A stretch of DNA of 64,000 nucleotides, from contig CAKOYU010000003.1 of assembly GCA_934130975.1 (NCBI GenBank), forward strand, positions 75,900 to 139,899, in the 5' to 3' direction. The position numbers and the translations under genes are program-made. The DNA comes from an uncultured Clostridia bacterium. Lineage in GTDB: Bacteria; Bacillota; Clostridia; TANB77; CAG-508. The notes beneath the pieces are model-generated. The model saw only the letters and a list, made by a program, of their open reading frames with translations, searched no databases and was not told where the DNA came from. Positions 1 to 9,837 of the stretch are shown here, one piece after another. Positions within the stretch are counted from its first letter, which is position 1; each line of letters begins with the position of its first letter.

Positions 1-735
1 ATTTTGCTTTCCTAAAGATGAGAATGGAATACATCTTAATCTTGATATGTACTCTTCTTTTACTCCATCTAATTTTCCTGCAAGTATGTTGTCTATACTA
101 TTTAGTATTTCCTTAGGTAAAACTTTTTCTAATAAACTACTTTCTACTATTACAACAGGCGTATTTGTTATTGGTTCTTTTGCAAGATTTCCGGTATCTA
201 TCATTGCTTTTGTCTCTATTTCTTTTCCATTTAATTTTATTTTTATTTTGCAAAACATATCTTTAGCATTAATCTTTGTCTTTATAAATTTTATTGATAT
301 TTTAATTATTATAAATGCTATAATTGCTCCTAAGAAAATTGCTTTTAGTACATAGTCTCCGACAAATATTCCATTTTTTATAAAAACATCTTCTGGCTTA
401 ATAAAATATATTAAATAAAGTGCAACTCCTCCAAATACAAAAGATGTTAAATAAAATATCACTAATTGTTTCCACATGTTTTTCATATTTTGTGGATTAA
501 ATGCTATATATACCATAACAATAGCTAAAATTCCTTTTGAAATTATAGATGTATATATAGATAATTCTGTAACATATGTTATTATTGCATATATACTACC
601 TATCGCACTTGAAATAACTACTCTTATCATTTTTGGTTTTAATTTTAATATAATTGAAGTAGCATATATAATTATAGAATTCATTATTAGATTTTCAAAA
701 AATACTATATCAATATAAATAGTTATAATAATCAC
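1..735 (-). CDS. spoIIGA: SpoIIGA, sporulation sigma-E factor processing peptidase (partial)
   Basis: This is a membrane-embedded aspartic protease that activates pro-sigma-E in the mother cell during sporulation. Reading leftward, it opens with IYIDIVFFENLIMN, the typical SpoIIGA start, followed by several hydrophobic membrane segments over the first 150 residues. The catalytic motif AMIDTGN lies near 183-203, and the open frame continues with RCIPFSSLGKQN to the window edge, so the C-terminus is missing. Its place downstream of ftsA-ftsZ is the conserved position for this gene. The start is uncertain: a GTG at 735 sits directly on the purine-rich RBS-like stretch and no ATG is available. 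Identification is firm from the DTGN motif plus context. Confidence 0.9.
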   Translation of the reverse strand, partial: MIIITIYIDIVFFENLIMNSIIIYATSIILKLKPKMIRVVISSAIGSIYAIITYVTELSIYTSIISKGILAIVMVYIAFNPQNMKNMWKQLVIFYLTSFVFGGVALYLIYFIKPEDVFIKNGIFVGDYVLKAIFLGAIIAFIIIKISIKFIKTKINAKDMFCKIKIKLNGKEIETKAMIDTGNLAKEPITNTPVVIVESSLLEKVLPKEILNSIDNILAGKLDGVKEEYISRLRCIPFSSLGKQN

Positions 736-784
736 TCTCTTCTTTTTGTTATTAATTATATTCTATTTATAAAGAAAAATGTGT

Positions 785-824
785 AAAAAACTGTCAGAAG
801 AAATATTCCTTCTAACAGTTTTTT
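785..824 (-). terminator. Intrinsic terminator between ftsZ and spoIIGA
   Basis: Inverted repeat AAAAAACTGTTAGAAGG / CTTCTGACAGTTTTTT lies immediately after the ftsZ stop and ends in a T run on the minus strand. It separates ftsAZ transcription from spoIIGA. Confidence 0.85.
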
Positions 825-825
825 A

Positions 826-1935
826 TTACATATTTTTATTTTTGTTTTTACGTAAGAATGCTGGTATATCTAAGTCTCCTTGTGAAGAACTTACATCTGA
901 TGCTGGAATTGAACTTGTTTTCTTCTCCCAAGATTTATTTATAAAGCTATCAACTGTAGATGCTGTTCTAGTTTCTGGTTTTTCAAATCCTGTAGCGATG
1001 ACTGTAATTTGAATTTCATCTTTCATTTCTGGATCTGTAACAGTACCAAAAATGATATTAGCTTCAGGATCTACACTGCGTTGAACTAATTCAGCTGCAG
1101 TATTTACTTCATGTAATCCTAAATCTTCACCACCTGTAATGTTAATAATTACTCCTCTAGCTCCTTCTATTGAAGTTTCTAGTAATGGGCTTTGTACAGC
1201 TTGTTTTGCAGCATCTTCTGCTCTATTTTCACCAGATGCCCTACCAATTCCCATATGTGCCATACCTGTATTTAACATTATTGTTTTAACGTCTGCAAAG
1301 TCTAAGTTTACTGTTCCTGTAACTGCTATTAAGTCTGATATTCCTTGAACACCTTGTCTTAATATATCATCAGCCATTCTAAATGCTTCATTTATTGATG
1401 TTTTTCTATCAATTACTTGTAGTAATTTATCATTTGGTATTACTACTAGTGAATCTACTTTTCCTTTTAAACTTTCAATTCCTCTTTCAGCTTGTGAAAG
1501 TCTTTTTTTACCTTCAAATGTAAATGGTTTTGTAACAACACCTATTGTTAATATACCCATTTCTTTAGCAGCTTGTGCTACTATTGGTGCAGCTCCTGTA
1601 CCTGTTCCTCCACCCATTCCGGCTGTAACAAATACCATATCTGCTCCTCTTAATGTTTCAGCTATTTCAGATTTATTTTCTTCTGCTGATTGAGCACCAA
1701 TATCAGGATTTGCTCCTGCTCCAAGTCCTCTTGTTATTTTTTCTCCTATTTGAATTTTTGTTCCTGCTTTTGATTTTGTTAATGCTTGTCTATCTGTATT
1801 AACAGCAATAAAGTCTACTCCTTTTATACCTTCTTCAATCATTCTATTTACAGCGTTGTTTCCAGCGCCACCTACACCTATTACTTTTATTGTAGCTGTT
1901 CCGTCCATCATTGTAACGTCTTCACATTCCATCAT
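826..1935 (-). CDS. ftsZ: FtsZ, tubulin-like cell division GTPase
   Basis: FtsZ polymerises into the Z ring at midcell and recruits the divisome. The 369-residue protein has the N-terminal nucleotide-binding strand [17 protein letters not shown], the tubulin signature GGGTGTG at about residues 108-114, and the C-terminal peptide IPAFLRK that binds FtsA. It lies 55 bp after ftsA on the same strand, as in most Bacillota. Length and motifs are normal. A second ATG eight codons in (MMDGTATIK) is a possible alternative start. Confidence 0.98.
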   Translation of the reverse strand: MMECEDVTMMDGTATIKVIGVGGAGNNAVNRMIEEGIKGVDFIAVNTDRQALTKSKAGTKIQIGEKITRGLGAGANPDIGAQSAEENKSEIAETLRGADMVFVTAGMGGGTGTGAAPIVAQAAKEMGILTIGVVTKPFTFEGKKRLSQAERGIESLKGKVDSLVVIPNDKLLQVIDRKTSINEAFRMADDILRQGVQGISDLIAVTGTVNLDFADVKTIMLNTGMAHMGIGRASGENRAEDAAKQAVQSPLLETSIEGARGVIINITGGEDLGLHEVNTAAELVQRSVDPEANIIFGTVTDPEMKDEIQITVIATGFEKPETRTASTVDSFINKSWEKKTSSIPASDVSSSQGDLDIPAFLRKNKNKNM

Positions 1936-1990
1936 AAAGTTTTCCTCCCTATTAAAACTATATTTTAATTATTTTTGATATGTTTTTATT

Positions 1991-3220
1991 TTAAGAATAA
2001 AAAAACTCTTTTATCCTCTCTATTATCGCCCTAAACACACTTTCATTTGATTGCGAATCAATCCTACTTGAAACTGTTTTTACAAATGGTCTTGCTGCAA
2101 TATATCTTACAAGTGCATAACTGGTTCTAAATTCTGGTTTTACTGTGCTTACAGCTCTTCCTGTTGACATTTTTACAGGAATATTTAAATTAATTTTTCC
2201 TGCTACATCGCTTTTATTAATATTTGTTATTCCTCTTCCTGTTAATATTACTGTGCTTATATTTTGTTTTACATTTTGCGTTGTGATGTCTTTGTTTATT
2301 ATTGTAAATATTTCTTCTATTCTTGCTTCTATAATTTCGATTAGTTCAGAACTTTTTATAACTTTATTTCTGCTTTCATCTTTACATGTATTTAACATTA
2401 TTTCATTGTCATTGTCTATATATGATTTTAATGCTAAACCATATTGTCTTTTTAATCTTTCAGCTTCTTCTTCAGAAATATTTAATACTAATGCTATATC
2501 ATTTGTAATGTTATCTCCTCCTAGTGGAACTGTATTTGTATATGTAAATGCATTTCCTTCAAATACTCCTATTTCAGTATTTCCTGCTCCTATGTCTAAT
2601 AACATTACATTGTCATCTAATTCATTAGTATCTAACATTAGATTTCTTTCCGCTAATGCAGTTGGAACTATTCCATCTATTTCTATTCCAACTCTTTTGA
2701 ATATGGTTGATAACTGTCTTACATAGTCTTTATCAGCCAAAATAATTTGTGCTTTTAATGTAAAATTAGAACTTAAATTTCCTACTGGATCTGTTACTAT
2801 TTTTCCATTGTCTAGCACTATTTCTGATGGTACTATATCTATTATTGTTTTTCCTTCTGGTATTTCTATGTCTTTAGCTTGCATCATTGCACTTTGAACA
2901 TCTTTTAATGATATTCCGGCAAATTTATCTTTTAGCTCTTTTACAACACTATTTTGAACTATTGTTACATATTTTCCTGGAATTGTTACATATGCTGAAT
3001 TAATTTTAAAATCTGCTTCTTCTTCAGCATCTTTTATTGTTTTCGCAATGCTTAGGCTTATTTCTTCTTCATTAATTATTTTTCCTTTTTTTAAACCTGA
3101 ACATTTTTCTGATGTACTGCATATTGTCTCAATTTGTCCAAAATTATTTACTTCTCCAACAACAGTGCAAACTTTAGATGTACCTATATCAATACCAATT
3201 ATGATATCACCGATTGCCAA
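1991..3220 (-). CDS. ftsA: FtsA, actin-like divisome membrane anchor
   Basis: FtsA is an actin-family ATPase that tethers FtsZ filaments to the membrane. The 409-residue protein begins with the phosphate-1 motif IIGIDIGTSKVCTVVGE and has the phosphate-2 motif LLDIGAGNTEIGVF at about 207-220. It ends in an amphipathic, basic/aromatic segment (ERIKEFF) suited to membrane targeting. It is the first gene of the ftsA-ftsZ unit and has its own promoter upstream. Confidence 0.96.
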   Translation of the reverse strand: MAIGDIIIGIDIGTSKVCTVVGEVNNFGQIETICSTSEKCSGLKKGKIINEEEISLSIAKTIKDAEEEADFKINSAYVTIPGKYVTIVQNSVVKELKDKFAGISLKDVQSAMMQAKDIEIPEGKTIIDIVPSEIVLDNGKIVTDPVGNLSSNFTLKAQIILADKDYVRQLSTIFKRVGIEIDGIVPTALAERNLMLDTNELDDNVMLLDIGAGNTEIGVFEGNAFTYTNTVPLGGDNITNDIALVLNISEEEAERLKRQYGLALKSYIDNDNEIMLNTCKDESRNKVIKSSELIEIIEARIEEIFTIINKDITTQNVKQNISTVILTGRGITNINKSDVAGKINLNIPVKMSTGRAVSTVKPEFRTSYALVRYIAARPFVKTVSSRIDSQSNESVFRAIIERIKEFFYS

Positions 3221-3258
3221 GATAATTCCTCCATTTATTTTGTGTTTTTCTAGTGTTA

Positions 3259-3287
3259 TATATATTACATTTTGACAAAAATGTCAA
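3259..3287 (-). promoter_or_regulatory. Sigma-A-type promoter for ftsA-ftsZ
   Basis: On the minus strand TTGACA is followed after 17 bases by TATATA, a good match to the vegetative consensus, about 40 bp before the ftsA start. The -35 overlaps a small inverted repeat (TTGACA-TTTT-TGTCAA). Confidence 0.6.
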
Positions 3288-3358
3288 TATAATTTGAAAT
3301 ATTTTTGAAATATTTTTGTAATATTTGTAACACTTTTGTAATATGTTTTTTTATTTTC

Positions 3359-3733
3359 TTACTGCGCCAAGTCTTTTCCCTTTTTTACTTTTTTTTCCAT
3401 CCATTTTTCTATGTAATATCTTCTTATTATTGTCAAATTTGTAAACATTCTTCCTACAAATACTACTAATGCTGCTAAATAAATATCCAAATTTAATCTT
3501 TGTCCTAAATATGTTAATGCTATTGAAAGTATACTATTACAGAAGAACCCTGATATAAAAATAGTTAAATCAAAGTTCTTTTTCAAAACAGATGTAATTC
3601 CACCAAATACTGAATCTAAAGCAGCTACTACTGCAATTGCTAAAAATGTTGAATATGTATATGGAATTACCGGAACATTCATTCCTATTAAAGCTCCAAC
3701 TATACATCCAATTATTATAGCTATAATAATCAT
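3359..3733 (-). CDS. Small basic membrane protein, Sbp/DUF1290 family
   Basis: This 124-residue, mostly hydrophobic protein starts with MIIIAIIIGCIVGALIGMN and contains ALDSVFGG, both typical of the DUF1290 'small basic protein' found in Gram-positive division clusters. Three to four membrane segments are predicted, with a basic C-terminus (EKWMEKKVKKGK). It follows the DUF881 genes by 13 bp, so it belongs to the same transcription unit. Its molecular role is not established. Confidence 0.85.
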   Translation of the reverse strand: MIIIAIIIGCIVGALIGMNVPVIPYTYSTFLAIAVVAALDSVFGGITSVLKKNFDLTIFISGFFCNSILSIALTYLGQRLNLDIYLAALVVFVGRMFTNLTIIRRYYIEKWMEKKVKKGKDLAQ

Positions 3734-3746
3734 TTTTGCTTCCTCC

Positions 3747-4472
3747 TTAATTTATATATTTTGATGTCATGTCTTTATCATATTTTTCAATTCTTATCTT
3801 TTTACTTGTATCTACACTAGTTTCATGACCAAGTTCCTTTAGTTGATCTACACCTCCACCTTTTCCTGATACAGCACTCTTTAAATAGTCAGAATCTCCA
3901 ATAGCATTTATAACATATGGTGATGTAATTTTATCACCATTTACTTTTAGAAATTCTGTACCAATTTCATATACTGCTGACATAGCAGTAATTCTATGTC
4001 CATTTAAAGATATAGCATCTGCTCCTGCTGAAAATAGCTCATTTATTATAGTTAAAAGTTGTGTTGATGTTATATTATCTACTTCAACATCATCAGAAAG
4101 TTGTGTTCCACCTTTATCAGTCAACTGAATTACAATTCCTTCTCCCTCTACGTCAGTTTTTCCAAGAGATTCATTCAATTGTTCTAATTCTGTTGTTAAT
4201 AATTGATATGTTTTTGCATCTGATTCTTTCTCATTTTTGTATTCTTCTATTTTAGAACTTAATTCTTCATATCTTGCATTTAATTCATCATATTTATCAT
4301 TCCAGTTTTTTAATTCTAATCTAAGTTCAGATTCTTTCATTGTTTCTATTGCTGTTATATCTGTTTGTTTCACAACTTTAAATTGCATAAACATTACAAG
4401 CATTAGCGCCAAACATGCAATTCCAATTGTTATTGACATTACAATTCTTTCTTTGCTTACTTTTATCTTCAT
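3747..4472 (-). CDS. DUF881 family membrane-anchored protein (copy 1)
   Basis: A 241-residue protein with a single N-terminal membrane segment (about 12-30), a coiled coil (about 35-105) and a C-terminal DUF881 domain containing GEGIVIQLTDKGG and FSAGADAISLNGHR. DUF881 proteins occur in division clusters of Clostridia and Actinobacteria and face the cell exterior; their function is not defined. It is paralogous to the next gene upstream (4497-5228), and the two look like a tandem duplication. Confidence 0.85.
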   Translation of the reverse strand: MKIKVSKERIVMSITIGIACLALMLVMFMQFKVVKQTDITAIETMKESELRLELKNWNDKYDELNARYEELSSKIEEYKNEKESDAKTYQLLTTELEQLNESLGKTDVEGEGIVIQLTDKGGTQLSDDVEVDNITSTQLLTIINELFSAGADAISLNGHRITAMSAVYEIGTEFLKVNGDKITSPYVINAIGDSDYLKSAVSGKGGGVDQLKELGHETSVDTSKKIRIEKYDKDMTSKYIN

Positions 4473-4496
4473 CTTTTTCCATCCTTTCAGCCCTCA

Positions 4497-5228
4497 TTAT
4501 TTGCTTTGTGCATACTGAAATTTCATTACCCCAGTATACTTTGGAATTGTTATTGTTTTTTTGTCTGTCATTTTTTCAATTGATACTTTTAAATATCTAT
4601 TTTCTCTTAAATTATCTAGATATCCTCCAAATCGGTTTACATTTATTAGTACTTCTGGTAATCCTATTGCTTTAATTGTGAATGGTGCTCCAACTTTTTC
4701 ACCATTTACTTTTATTATATTTCCATCACATTCAATTGCTGAAGTTGTTACTAATCTTTGTTCATTTATTGATATTGCTTCTGCTCCTGCATTTTTTAGT
4801 TCATTTACTACACTTATTAAGTCAGTATCATGTACAAGCAACAAATTAGGATCTGCAAGCCAACTATTTAGTGATATGTCCTGGTTGTCATTTATTGTTA
4901 TTATTAGTCCATTTCCTGTTACTTCTGATAGTCCTAATATTTTATTTCCATTTTTTATTTCATTTTCTAAATCTGTTAATTCTGTATTATTTTGAGTTGC
5001 ATTTGTTCTTTCTGTTTCTAATTTATTTTCTGCATCTTCTACTTCTGCATACAAATTATCATATTTTTCTTTAGCTTTTAATACTGCATCTCTTAGTTGA
5101 TTTTCTTGGGCATTTGTACTTACTGTAGTTCCTGTCCCTTCAACTGTCCTAACTTGTACAACTATCCCACATGATAATACAGCACACATAATTCCTAATA
5201 TTATAGTAATTACTTTTTTATTCATCAA
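4497..5228 (-). CDS. DUF881 family membrane-anchored protein (copy 2)
   Basis: A 243-residue paralogue of the neighbouring gene with the same order: N-terminal membrane anchor (about 5-25), coiled coil (about 45-95), and DUF881 domain with GNGLIITINDNQD and NAGAEAISINEQRLV. It sits between ftsQ and the first DUF881 copy with gaps of about 25 bp, consistent with one operon for cell-envelope and division proteins. Confidence 0.85.
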   Translation of the reverse strand: MMNKKVITIILGIMCAVLSCGIVVQVRTVEGTGTTVSTNAQENQLRDAVLKAKEKYDNLYAEVEDAENKLETERTNATQNNTELTDLENEIKNGNKILGLSEVTGNGLIITINDNQDISLNSWLADPNLLLVHDTDLISVVNELKNAGAEAISINEQRLVTTSAIECDGNIIKVNGEKVGAPFTIKAIGLPEVLINVNRFGGYLDNLRENRYLKVSIEKMTDKKTITIPKYTGVMKFQYAQSK

Positions 5229-5252
5229 TATCCTCCCTCCATCATTTTAGTA

Positions 5253-6047
5253 TTAACTTGCACTAAAATATGGTTTAAAGTCACTATTTAAATTTCCATT
5301 TACATATATAGTTCCTTTATTACCAGATTCTTGTTTTAATAATGCTTTTACATAATCCATTCTATTTTTTAAGTTTGCAGCATCTCCTAAATTTATTGTT
5401 AATCCATCATTTTCTAAATTTAATATATATTCGTCTTCTACTTGTATCTGAGTAATTTTAGTATCAATTTCAATCTTTTTACATTCTTCATATATTTGCA
5501 ATATATTTTCCATTTTTTCTAAATCTTTTTCATCAAGTCTTTTAGCTGAATTGGCTTCACTTTCAGTTATTTCCATTCCTGTTATTGTAGGAAGTTCTAG
5601 CTTATCTGATGCAGATCCTATTATATATCCTTGTTCATCTATATAAATATATTTTTCCTGGTCTGTTTTTATTTGAAATCTCTTTGTTCTTTCTGTTATT
5701 TCTATCTCTACTCTACTTGGATATAATTTCGTTATTTTAGCTTCTTCCACAGCACCATTTTGTTTTAGTCTTACTTCTGTAACTTTAGCTGATTTTAATA
5801 ATATATTATCTCCTACTCTTATATCTGCTATTTCTAATACTTTTTCTCTTGTTAATTGACTATTTCCATTTACTGTTATTGTTTTTATCTTAAATGTTGG
5901 TGATTTTAATAAATATGCTACTATTATTGCTAACACAATTATTATCAAAATTGATATTAGTATATTCTTTTTTCTTTTTCTTCTTTTTTGTTCTATTTCT
6001 CTTTGTTTGTTTATTTTATTTCGTGGTTTTGCCTTTTTAGTTGCCAT
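5253..6047 (-). CDS. ftsQ: FtsQ/DivIB cell division protein
   Basis: FtsQ/DivIB is a bitopic divisome protein. The product has a Lys/Arg-rich cytoplasmic head, one membrane segment (ILISILIIIVLAIIVAYLL, about 31-49) and a POTRA domain beginning FKIKTITVNGNSQLTREKVLEIA, then the beta domain with YIYIDEQGYII. The chosen ATG at 6047 is preceded by AAGGAAG; an in-frame GTG four codons earlier would overlap that RBS. Lies between murA and the DUF881 genes, a common arrangement. Confidence 0.93.
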   Translation of the reverse strand: MATKKAKPRNKINKQREIEQKRRKRKKNILISILIIIVLAIIVAYLLKSPTFKIKTITVNGNSQLTREKVLEIADIRVGDNILLKSAKVTEVRLKQNGAVEEAKITKLYPSRVEIEITERTKRFQIKTDQEKYIYIDEQGYIIGSASDKLELPTITGMEITESEANSAKRLDEKDLEKMENILQIYEECKKIEIDTKITQIQVEDEYILNLENDGLTINLGDAANLKNRMDYVKALLKQESGNKGTIYVNGNLNSDFKPYFSAS

Positions 6048-6162
6048 ATTTATTATCACTTCCTTTGTATTTTTATAGCCATTTTTTGCCTTTTTTATTT
6101 TATCACTTTTATATATTTTTTTCCATACTTTTTTGAATTTTTTTATAATTTATAACCAATTT

Positions 6163-6192
6163 TAAAAAGCACTAATAAAAAGTGCTTCTTTT
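6163..6192 (-). terminator. Intrinsic terminator after murA
   Basis: Minus-strand AAGCACT-TTTTATT-AGTGCTTTTTAAAA immediately follows the murA stop, a short stem with T run. Confidence 0.75.
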
Positions 6193-7441
6193 AATCCTCT
6201 ATGAAAATTTTGGCTCCTAACTTTTTTAATTTATCTTCTATATTTTCATATCCCCTTAATACATAATGAATATTATCAATCTGAGTAATACCTTTTGCAA
6301 TAAGTCCTTCTATTATAAGAGCAGCACCTCCTCTTAAGTCTGATGCAACAACATTTGCTCCTTGAATTCTCTTAGTACCTTTTATTATAGCTGTTCTTCC
6401 TTCCACATTTATTCTTGCACCCATTCTATTTAATTCCTGAACATACTTATATCTATTTTCAAAAATATTTTCTGTTATTATAGAAGTTCCTTTTGCAGTT
6501 GACAGTAATGCCCCAAAAATTGATTGCATATCTGTCGGAAAACCAGGATATGGCATAGTTTTTATATCAACAGATTTTATTCTTCTAGGAGCTTTTATCT
6601 GAACATAATCTTTTCCAATTTCTAGTATACAATTTGCTTCCTCTAGCTTATTTAAAATAGGTTCAATATGCATAGGATTTGCATTAGTTATTCTTACATT
6701 TCCGCCAGTTATCGCTCCTGCTACTAAATATGTTCCAGCTTCTATCCTATCTGGCATTATGTTATAACTTATTTCAGTTAATTTTTTAACTCCTGCTATT
6801 TCTATTCTATCTGTTCCAGCACCTTTAATTTTGGCTCCTGCCTTATTCAAAAATTTAACTAAATCTTCTATCTCTGGCTCTTTTGCAGCATTAGTTAATA
6901 TTGTTATTCCTTCTGCCAAACAAGCTGCTAATATAATATTTTCTGTTGCTCCAACACTTGGAAAATCCAAATGAATTTGAGTTCCTTTTATTTTTTCAGA
7001 ATCACAAATTATTTCTCCATATTCTTCTTTTATGTTTATTCCTAATTTTTCAAATCCTTTTAAATGTAAATCTATTGGTCTTGAACCAATTTCACAGCCT
7101 CCTGGATATGAAAAATTAGCCTTATTATATTTTCCAATTATAGCCCCTGCCAATATAACTGATGACCTCATTTTTCTCATTAAATTTTCTGGTATCTCAT
7201 ATGTATGTATTTTACTTGTATCAATAATTACTTTATTATTTTTTCTAGTTACTTTTCCACCAATATCTTTAATGATTTGAAACATTGTTTGAACATCTTG
7301 AATGTTAGGAACATTATATAATGTCGTTTTTCCTTTTACTAATACTGTTGCAGCAATTATTGGCAATGCCGCATTTTTTGATCCAGATATTCTAACCTCC
7401 CCCTCTAACTTTTTTCCTCCTTGAATTATAAATTTTGACAT
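6191..7441 (-). CDS. murA: MurA, UDP-N-acetylglucosamine 1-carboxyvinyltransferase
   Basis: MurA transfers enolpyruvate from PEP to UDP-GlcNAc, the first committed step of peptidoglycan synthesis, in the cytoplasm. The 416-residue protein has the catalytic Lys in SGSKNAALP (K22) and the active-site Cys in YPGGCEIGSRPIDLHL (C116), which is also the fosfomycin target. It also has DRIEAGTY and the C-terminal DLRGGAALIIEGL. Length is normal. Confidence 0.97.
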   Translation of the reverse strand: MSKFIIQGGKKLEGEVRISGSKNAALPIIAATVLVKGKTTLYNVPNIQDVQTMFQIIKDIGGKVTRKNNKVIIDTSKIHTYEIPENLMRKMRSSVILAGAIIGKYNKANFSYPGGCEIGSRPIDLHLKGFEKLGINIKEEYGEIICDSEKIKGTQIHLDFPSVGATENIILAACLAEGITILTNAAKEPEIEDLVKFLNKAGAKIKGAGTDRIEIAGVKKLTEISYNIMPDRIEAGTYLVAGAITGGNVRITNANPMHIEPILNKLEEANCILEIGKDYVQIKAPRRIKSVDIKTMPYPGFPTDMQSIFGALLSTAKGTSIITENIFENRYKYVQELNRMGARINVEGRTAIIKGTKRIQGANVVASDLRGGAALIIEGLIAKGITQIDNIHYVLRGYENIEDKLKKLGAKIFIED

Positions 7442-7511
7442 TTTTTCACCTCTTTTTCTTTATGCTATATTTTATGTTATTGAAAACTAAGATGTGAAAG
7501 TTGTCACAAGC

Positions 7512-7550
7512 AAAAATTGTCAAAAGGAATATCCTTTTGACAATTTATTT
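7512..7550 (-). terminator. Intrinsic terminator after transketolase operon
   Basis: Minus-strand AAATTGTCAAAAGG-ATATT-CCTTTTGACAATTTTTG forms a long perfect stem with T run overlapping the stop of the last gene of the PTS/transketolase operon. Confidence 0.85.
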
Positions 7551-8480
7551 TAAGATTTCTTCAACTCTTTCAACTATATTTTGAATATTTAATCCATATT
7601 TCGCTTTAACATCAACTGCTTTTCCTGATTCTGTAAATACATCTTCAACACCAACATACTTAATTGGAGCATGTATTGATCTTTTAGCAATCACTTCTGC
7701 TATAGCCCCACCAAGGCCTCCTAAAATCGAATGATTTTCTAAAGTTACTATTCCTTTCACTGTTGAAGCTAGATTATTAATTAAACTTTCATCTAATGGT
7801 TTTATCGAAAATATATTTATAAGTTTTCCATTATATCCCTTTTCTTTTAAAACTTCAAAAGATTTATAAGCTAAACTAGCTGTTGTCCCCTCGTATATTA
7901 ATGCAAAATCGTTTCCATCATCTTCTACTATAATTGATTTTCCTACTTCTGCATCTTTTTCTAATTCAATATCTGGTACAACATCTCTTGTTGCTCTGAT
8001 ATATACTGGTCCATCGTAATCAATTGCAATTTTTATTGCTTGTTTTAATTCTTTTACATTTGATGGAACTAATATCTTCATATTTGGAATCATTCTCATA
8101 AGTGCAATATCTTCATTTGCATGATGTGATGCACCATCTGGACCATTATCCATTCCCACATATGTTCCTATTAATTTTACATTTGAATTTGCATATGCTG
8201 ATTGGCGAACCTGAGTCCATGCTGTTCCTGTGACAAATGTTGCAAAATTAACATAGAATGGAATTTGTCCTTCAGCAGCAAGACCATCTGCAATAGAAAC
8301 TGCGCTTGCTTCTGCAATTCCTGCTTGTATAAAACGATTTGGATATTTATCTTTAAAAATTAGAGTTTTTGTTGATTTTGCTAAATCACTATCAATAACA
8401 TAAATTCTATTATCATTTTCAGCAAATTCGCATAAAAACTCTCCTATTTTATCTCTTAAACAAACTTCTTTATATTCCAT
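7545..8480 (-). CDS. Transketolase, C-terminal subunit
   Basis: This 311-residue protein is the pyrimidine-binding plus C-terminal half of a split transketolase, which moves two-carbon units between sugar phosphates. Visible motifs are FVTGTAWTQVRQSAY, DGASHHANEDIALMR and MKILVPSNVKELKQA, followed by the C-terminal domain with LENHSILGGLGGAIAEV. It partners the N-terminal subunit encoded 2 bp upstream. The neighbouring PTS IIA gene suggests a sugar-specific catabolic role rather than the main pentose pathway. Confidence 0.93.
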   Translation of the reverse strand: MEYKEVCLRDKIGEFLCEFAENDNRIYVIDSDLAKSTKTLIFKDKYPNRFIQAGIAEASAVSIADGLAAEGQIPFYVNFATFVTGTAWTQVRQSAYANSNVKLIGTYVGMDNGPDGASHHANEDIALMRMIPNMKILVPSNVKELKQAIKIAIDYDGPVYIRATRDVVPDIELEKDAEVGKSIIVEDDGNDFALIYEGTTASLAYKSFEVLKEKGYNGKLINIFSIKPLDESLINNLASTVKGIVTLENHSILGGLGGAIAEVIAKRSIHAPIKYVGVEDVFTESGKAVDVKAKYGLNIQNIVERVEEILK

Positions 8481-8482
8481 AT

Positions 8483-9292
8483 TTATTTTTCCTCCTTTTG
8501 TAAATCTTGCATTGCAATTTTATATTCTTCATCTGAAAGAGTTCCACTATGCCATTTAGGGTTATTTTCCATAAAAGATACCCCTTTTCCTTTGATAGTA
8601 TTAGAAATTATTACTACTGGCTTATCTGTTATTCCATACGCTTCATTCAATCCATTTACAACCTGTTTCATATCATTACCATCTAATTCTATTACGTGAT
8701 AATTAAATGCTCTTATTTTGTCTGCTAATGGTTCTAAATTCATTGAATCATTTACTGCATCAAATGAAGATAGTTTATTATAATCTATAACTATAATTAA
8801 ATTATTTAATTTATAATGAGCTGTTTGCAATAAAGATTCCCAAATTTGGCCTTCTTGCATTTCTCCATCTCCCAATATTGCATATACATGATGATTATCG
8901 TTATTATTTCTTTTTGCAATAGCCATTCCCACAGCAATTGAAAGGCCTTGCCCTAATAATCCTGTTGTTGCATCCACCTCTGGAATAGTTCCTGTATATG
9001 GGTGACCTTGCAATCTTGAATTAATAGTCCTAAAAGTTCCTAACTCATTTTCTGCAATTATTCCTTTTGAACATAAAACTGCATATTGTGCAGGTACTGC
9101 ATGCCCTTTTGATAACACAACTTTACTACGTGGATTTTCACTAAAATTCACATCCATTTCATATATAGCAGTTAACATATCTATTACCGATAGAGATCCA
9201 CCTGGATGCCCTGCTTTACCTTCATATATCATTTTGATTATTCTTTTTCTGTTTTCATTTGCTAAGCTTTCTAATTTTTTTATATTATCCAT
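8483..9292 (-). CDS. Transketolase, N-terminal (TPP-binding) subunit
   Basis: This 269-residue protein is the thiamine-diphosphate-binding half of a split transketolase. It shows the substrate His in LSKGHAVPAQYAVL, GHPYTGTIPEVDATTGLLGQ, and the TPP/Mg motif GDGEMQEGQIWES followed by the Asn in IDYNKLSS. Stop and start of the two halves are almost contiguous, so they are translationally coupled. Its start overlaps the end of the PTS IIA gene by 8 bp. Confidence 0.94.
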   Translation of the reverse strand: MDNIKKLESLANENRKRIIKMIYEGKAGHPGGSLSVIDMLTAIYEMDVNFSENPRSKVVLSKGHAVPAQYAVLCSKGIIAENELGTFRTINSRLQGHPYTGTIPEVDATTGLLGQGLSIAVGMAIAKRNNNDNHHVYAILGDGEMQEGQIWESLLQTAHYKLNNLIIVIDYNKLSSFDAVNDSMNLEPLADKIRAFNYHVIELDGNDMKQVVNGLNEAYGITDKPVVIISNTIKGKGVSFMENNPKWHSGTLSDEEYKIAMQDLQKEEK

Positions 9293-9743
9293 TATTAATT
9301 TCCTCCTTGTTAATATAATCTATAATATCTTGAGGTACTTTTGCATTTTTCATTACTTCAAAAAATTTAGGTTTTTGAAGTAATTCGGATACTGCACTTA
9401 ATGCTTCAATGTGTGAATCAAAATCAGTATTTGCAAATAGTAAGACATAATATACTGGATCATTTTTGGGATTCCCAAAATTTACTGGATTTTTTAATGT
9501 TATCAATGTAATTGCATTCTCTTTAACTCCCATACTTCCTAAACAATGTGGTATTGCTATTCCTTTAGCCACTACTACATATGGTCCAAATAATTTAACA
9601 CTTTTGATAACTGTATCTATATATTCTTCTGTTACAATATTTTTCTCTAATAATATGTTTCCAGCATGTCTAATTGCATCTTCCCAATCCTTACATTCTT
9701 CATTTATTTTTATGTATTCTGCTTTTAATATATCTTTAAGCAT
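9285..9743 (-). CDS. PTS IIA component (EIIA-2, ascorbate/mannitol type)
   Basis: This 152-residue protein carries the phosphorylatable His in GIAIPHCLGS (H66), the signature of the EIIA-2 family (fructose, mannitol, ascorbate or nitrogen regulatory type), and HIEALSAVSELL further on. It would receive phosphate from HPr and pass it to a IIB component. No IIB or IIC gene is in the window, so it may act in regulation or with a system elsewhere. First gene of a three-gene operon with split transketolase, a pairing common in pentose/ascorbate-type loci. Confidence 0.85.
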   Translation of the reverse strand: MLKDILKAEYIKINEECKDWEDAIRHAGNILLEKNIVTEEYIDTVIKSVKLFGPYVVVAKGIAIPHCLGSMGVKENAITLITLKNPVNFGNPKNDPVYYVLLFANTDFDSHIEALSAVSELLQKPKFFEVMKNAKVPQDIIDYINKEEINNG

Positions 9744-9837
9744 TAATAATTACCTCTTTCCATTTTTTTCTATTCTCTCTATATATCACAATTGGAAATA
9801 TTTATCAATAGTATATTAATGTTTTTATTTAAAATAC

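Noticed and set aside
2145..2726. Plus-strand frame of 193 codons inside ftsA
   Set aside because: It lies entirely antisense to a firmly identified gene, with codon use mirroring the opposite strand.
9744..9837. A gene between the PTS IIA gene and the left ICE border
   Set aside because: Only an AT-rich, roughly 90-bp spacer is present, with no start, RBS or frame.
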